Of a stretch of 64,000 nucleotides of DNA, positions 63,001 to 64,000 are shown one piece after another. Below the pieces are notes generated by a model that was given only the letters and a program-made list of their open reading frames with translations, made no database searches and had not been told where the DNA came from. A program made the translations under genes and the position numbers. Positions within the stretch are counted from its first letter, which is position 1, and each line of letters opens with the position of its first letter. The DNA comes from Pelomyxa schiedti (taxonomy: Eukaryota > Evosea > Pelobiontida > Pelomyxidae): contig JAHLWZ010000636.1 in the NCBI GenBank assembly GCA_020536535.1, forward strand, positions 62,001 to 126,000. Reading direction: 5' to 3'.

Positions 63001-64000
63001 AAAGAGATTGAAGAGCTTCAACAGAGGGTTGTGCTGAAACAAGAGGCAATTGCACAAGCAAAAGAGAGACTCGCTAATGCCACCAGGCGGTGTCAAGAGC
63101 TACAGGGACAAGAGGGAACGCAATCCACTGGTTCATCACGAGACGCTGAGTTGAAGAGATTAGAGGTGACAAATCTGTCTAGAGCTGTTATGACTGTACA
63201 AAATACTCACAAGCACAGGAGCAAATTCGGCAGGCAAAGGCAGCCGTGAAAAAAGATGCTAACCAAAGAAAGGAAAAAAAGCAGACTGCAGAGAAGCTCC
63301 GTTTAGAGAAAGGTTATTCCATTCACAACTGTTGGCCTTTCTACAATTCTTAAAACAGAGGGACTAGAGAAGGAACTAGACATCCAGCAGAACCAACAAT
63401 TGAAACAACTTGAAGAGCAAGTCAGGGTAAGTGCTGCAGAGCTCAAAGATGTAGAGGAAACGTATGCTGAGGCCAAGGTAGTACAAGCTGACAAGTATCC
63501 TTGACTGCTTCTAATGTTCCTTAGGTTAAGAGGGATCAAGCTAAGGAAGCAGAGGAAGCAAGAAAAAAAGAGATAGAATCTCAGTCCCATAAAATCACCA
63601 AGCTTAATCAGGTCCCCACCCAGGCGATACACTTCCCTACCTTGGCTTATCCTTTACAGGAATGTGACGAACTATTCTCTCGAAAAAGTGAAGCAGAAAT
63701 TGATCTAAAGAAACACGAACACTCACGCGAGAAATGTAGCAAAGCCAAAGAGCAGGCCAGCAAGTACATTCGTGAAAAAGAAAAAAGTCACCCTTGGATA
63801 AACTCAGACAAACAGTTTTCATTTGCACATGTTAACTTATTTAACACTACTTAGTAAATTTGGTCAGAAGGGCGATTATGATTTTAGTCATATTGAAGAT
63901 GATAAAAGGAAGCTAAAGGAAAAGAAGGCTGAGCAGGAAGAACTATTCAAGAGGGTGCGCAATGGTTTTTCGCCTGGGAATCACTAACAAATAAAAGTTG
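60010..64000 (+). CDS. SMC2: Condensin subunit SMC2 (5' part; runs off the window)
   Basis: Spliced gene from ATG 60010, still open at the right edge. [20 protein letters not shown] and [18 protein letters not shown] give the SMC2 head with Walker A (GLNGSGKSN, residues ~33-41). [52 protein letters not shown] and [15 protein letters not shown] follow, then [20 protein letters not shown], all diagnostic of SMC2 over SMC1/3/4. Coiled coil runs to about 62000. The hinge is at 62070-62750 ([59 protein letters not shown]). The second coiled coil continues to the edge. The C-terminal signature and Walker B are outside the window. SMC2 pairs with SMC4 in condensin to compact mitotic chromosomes. Introns are numerous and short. 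Confidence 0.93.

Overview
The window is nuclear DNA from an intron-rich, compact eukaryote. About 27 protein-coding genes sit in 64 kb, on both strands, often 50-250 bp apart. Nearly all multi-exon genes read through only when short GT-AG introns (roughly 37-110 nt, T-rich) are removed. TAA, TAG and TGA all act as stops. The gene content fits a free-living, phagotrophic, ciliated amoebozoan: an actin-fragmin-kinase-like domain, an expansin-like protein, GH3 enzymes, RasGEF, TBC-TLDc, an NBR1-type receptor and the ciliary gene IFT88. Archamoebae or another flagellated amoebozoan would fit, but this placement is inference from gene families only.

Layout. 0-6.5 kb: a fused kinase-like/nitrilase/beta-propeller gene, then a kelch/coiled-coil gene. 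6.9-14.6 kb: TBC-TLDc, a Notum/pectinacetylesterase-like secreted enzyme and GH3 copy 1, all +. 14.7-22.8 kb (minus): Sel1-repeat protein, NBR1-like receptor, IFT88. 23-27.6 kb (+): GH85 endo-beta-N-acetylglucosaminidase and an FHA-RING protein. 27.7-32.8 kb (minus): a small SMP-like protein, a CDC123-like protein and a MINDY deubiquitinase. 33-40 kb (+): an unrecognised propeller-like protein, a LisH protein, a condensation-fold acyltransferase and a small secreted protein. In the gap at 39.2 kb lies a candidate circularly permuted tRNA-Asn gene on the minus strand. 40-49 kb: RasGEF, expansin-like, an acidic propeller protein, an SDR and a C39-like peptidase. 49.6-54.1 kb: two tandem minus-strand GH3 copies, one with a frameshift. 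54.4-64 kb: a TRIM-like protein with a glycine-rich tail, GINS1/PSF1, POLE2 and the start of SMC2.

Functional themes. The right end groups chromosome-replication genes (PSF1, POLE2, SMC2). NBR1-like, FHA-RING, TRIM-like and MINDY belong to ubiquitin/autophagy pathways. Notum-like, expansin-like, C39-like and the 39.5-kb protein are predicted secreted proteins. RasGEF and TBC-TLDc serve small-GTPase control.

Most notable for follow-up: (1) the permuted tRNA-Asn(GUU), whose two halves give a canonical 73-nt cloverleaf only when swapped; (2) a dispersed ~65-70 bp hairpin element followed by a T-run, present three times (4.4, 51.8 and 54.15 kb); (3) the kinase-nitrilase-propeller fusion; (4) the TRIM plus ALK-type glycine-rich architecture. 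Exon boundaries were read by eye, so gene ends are firmer than internal splice sites.
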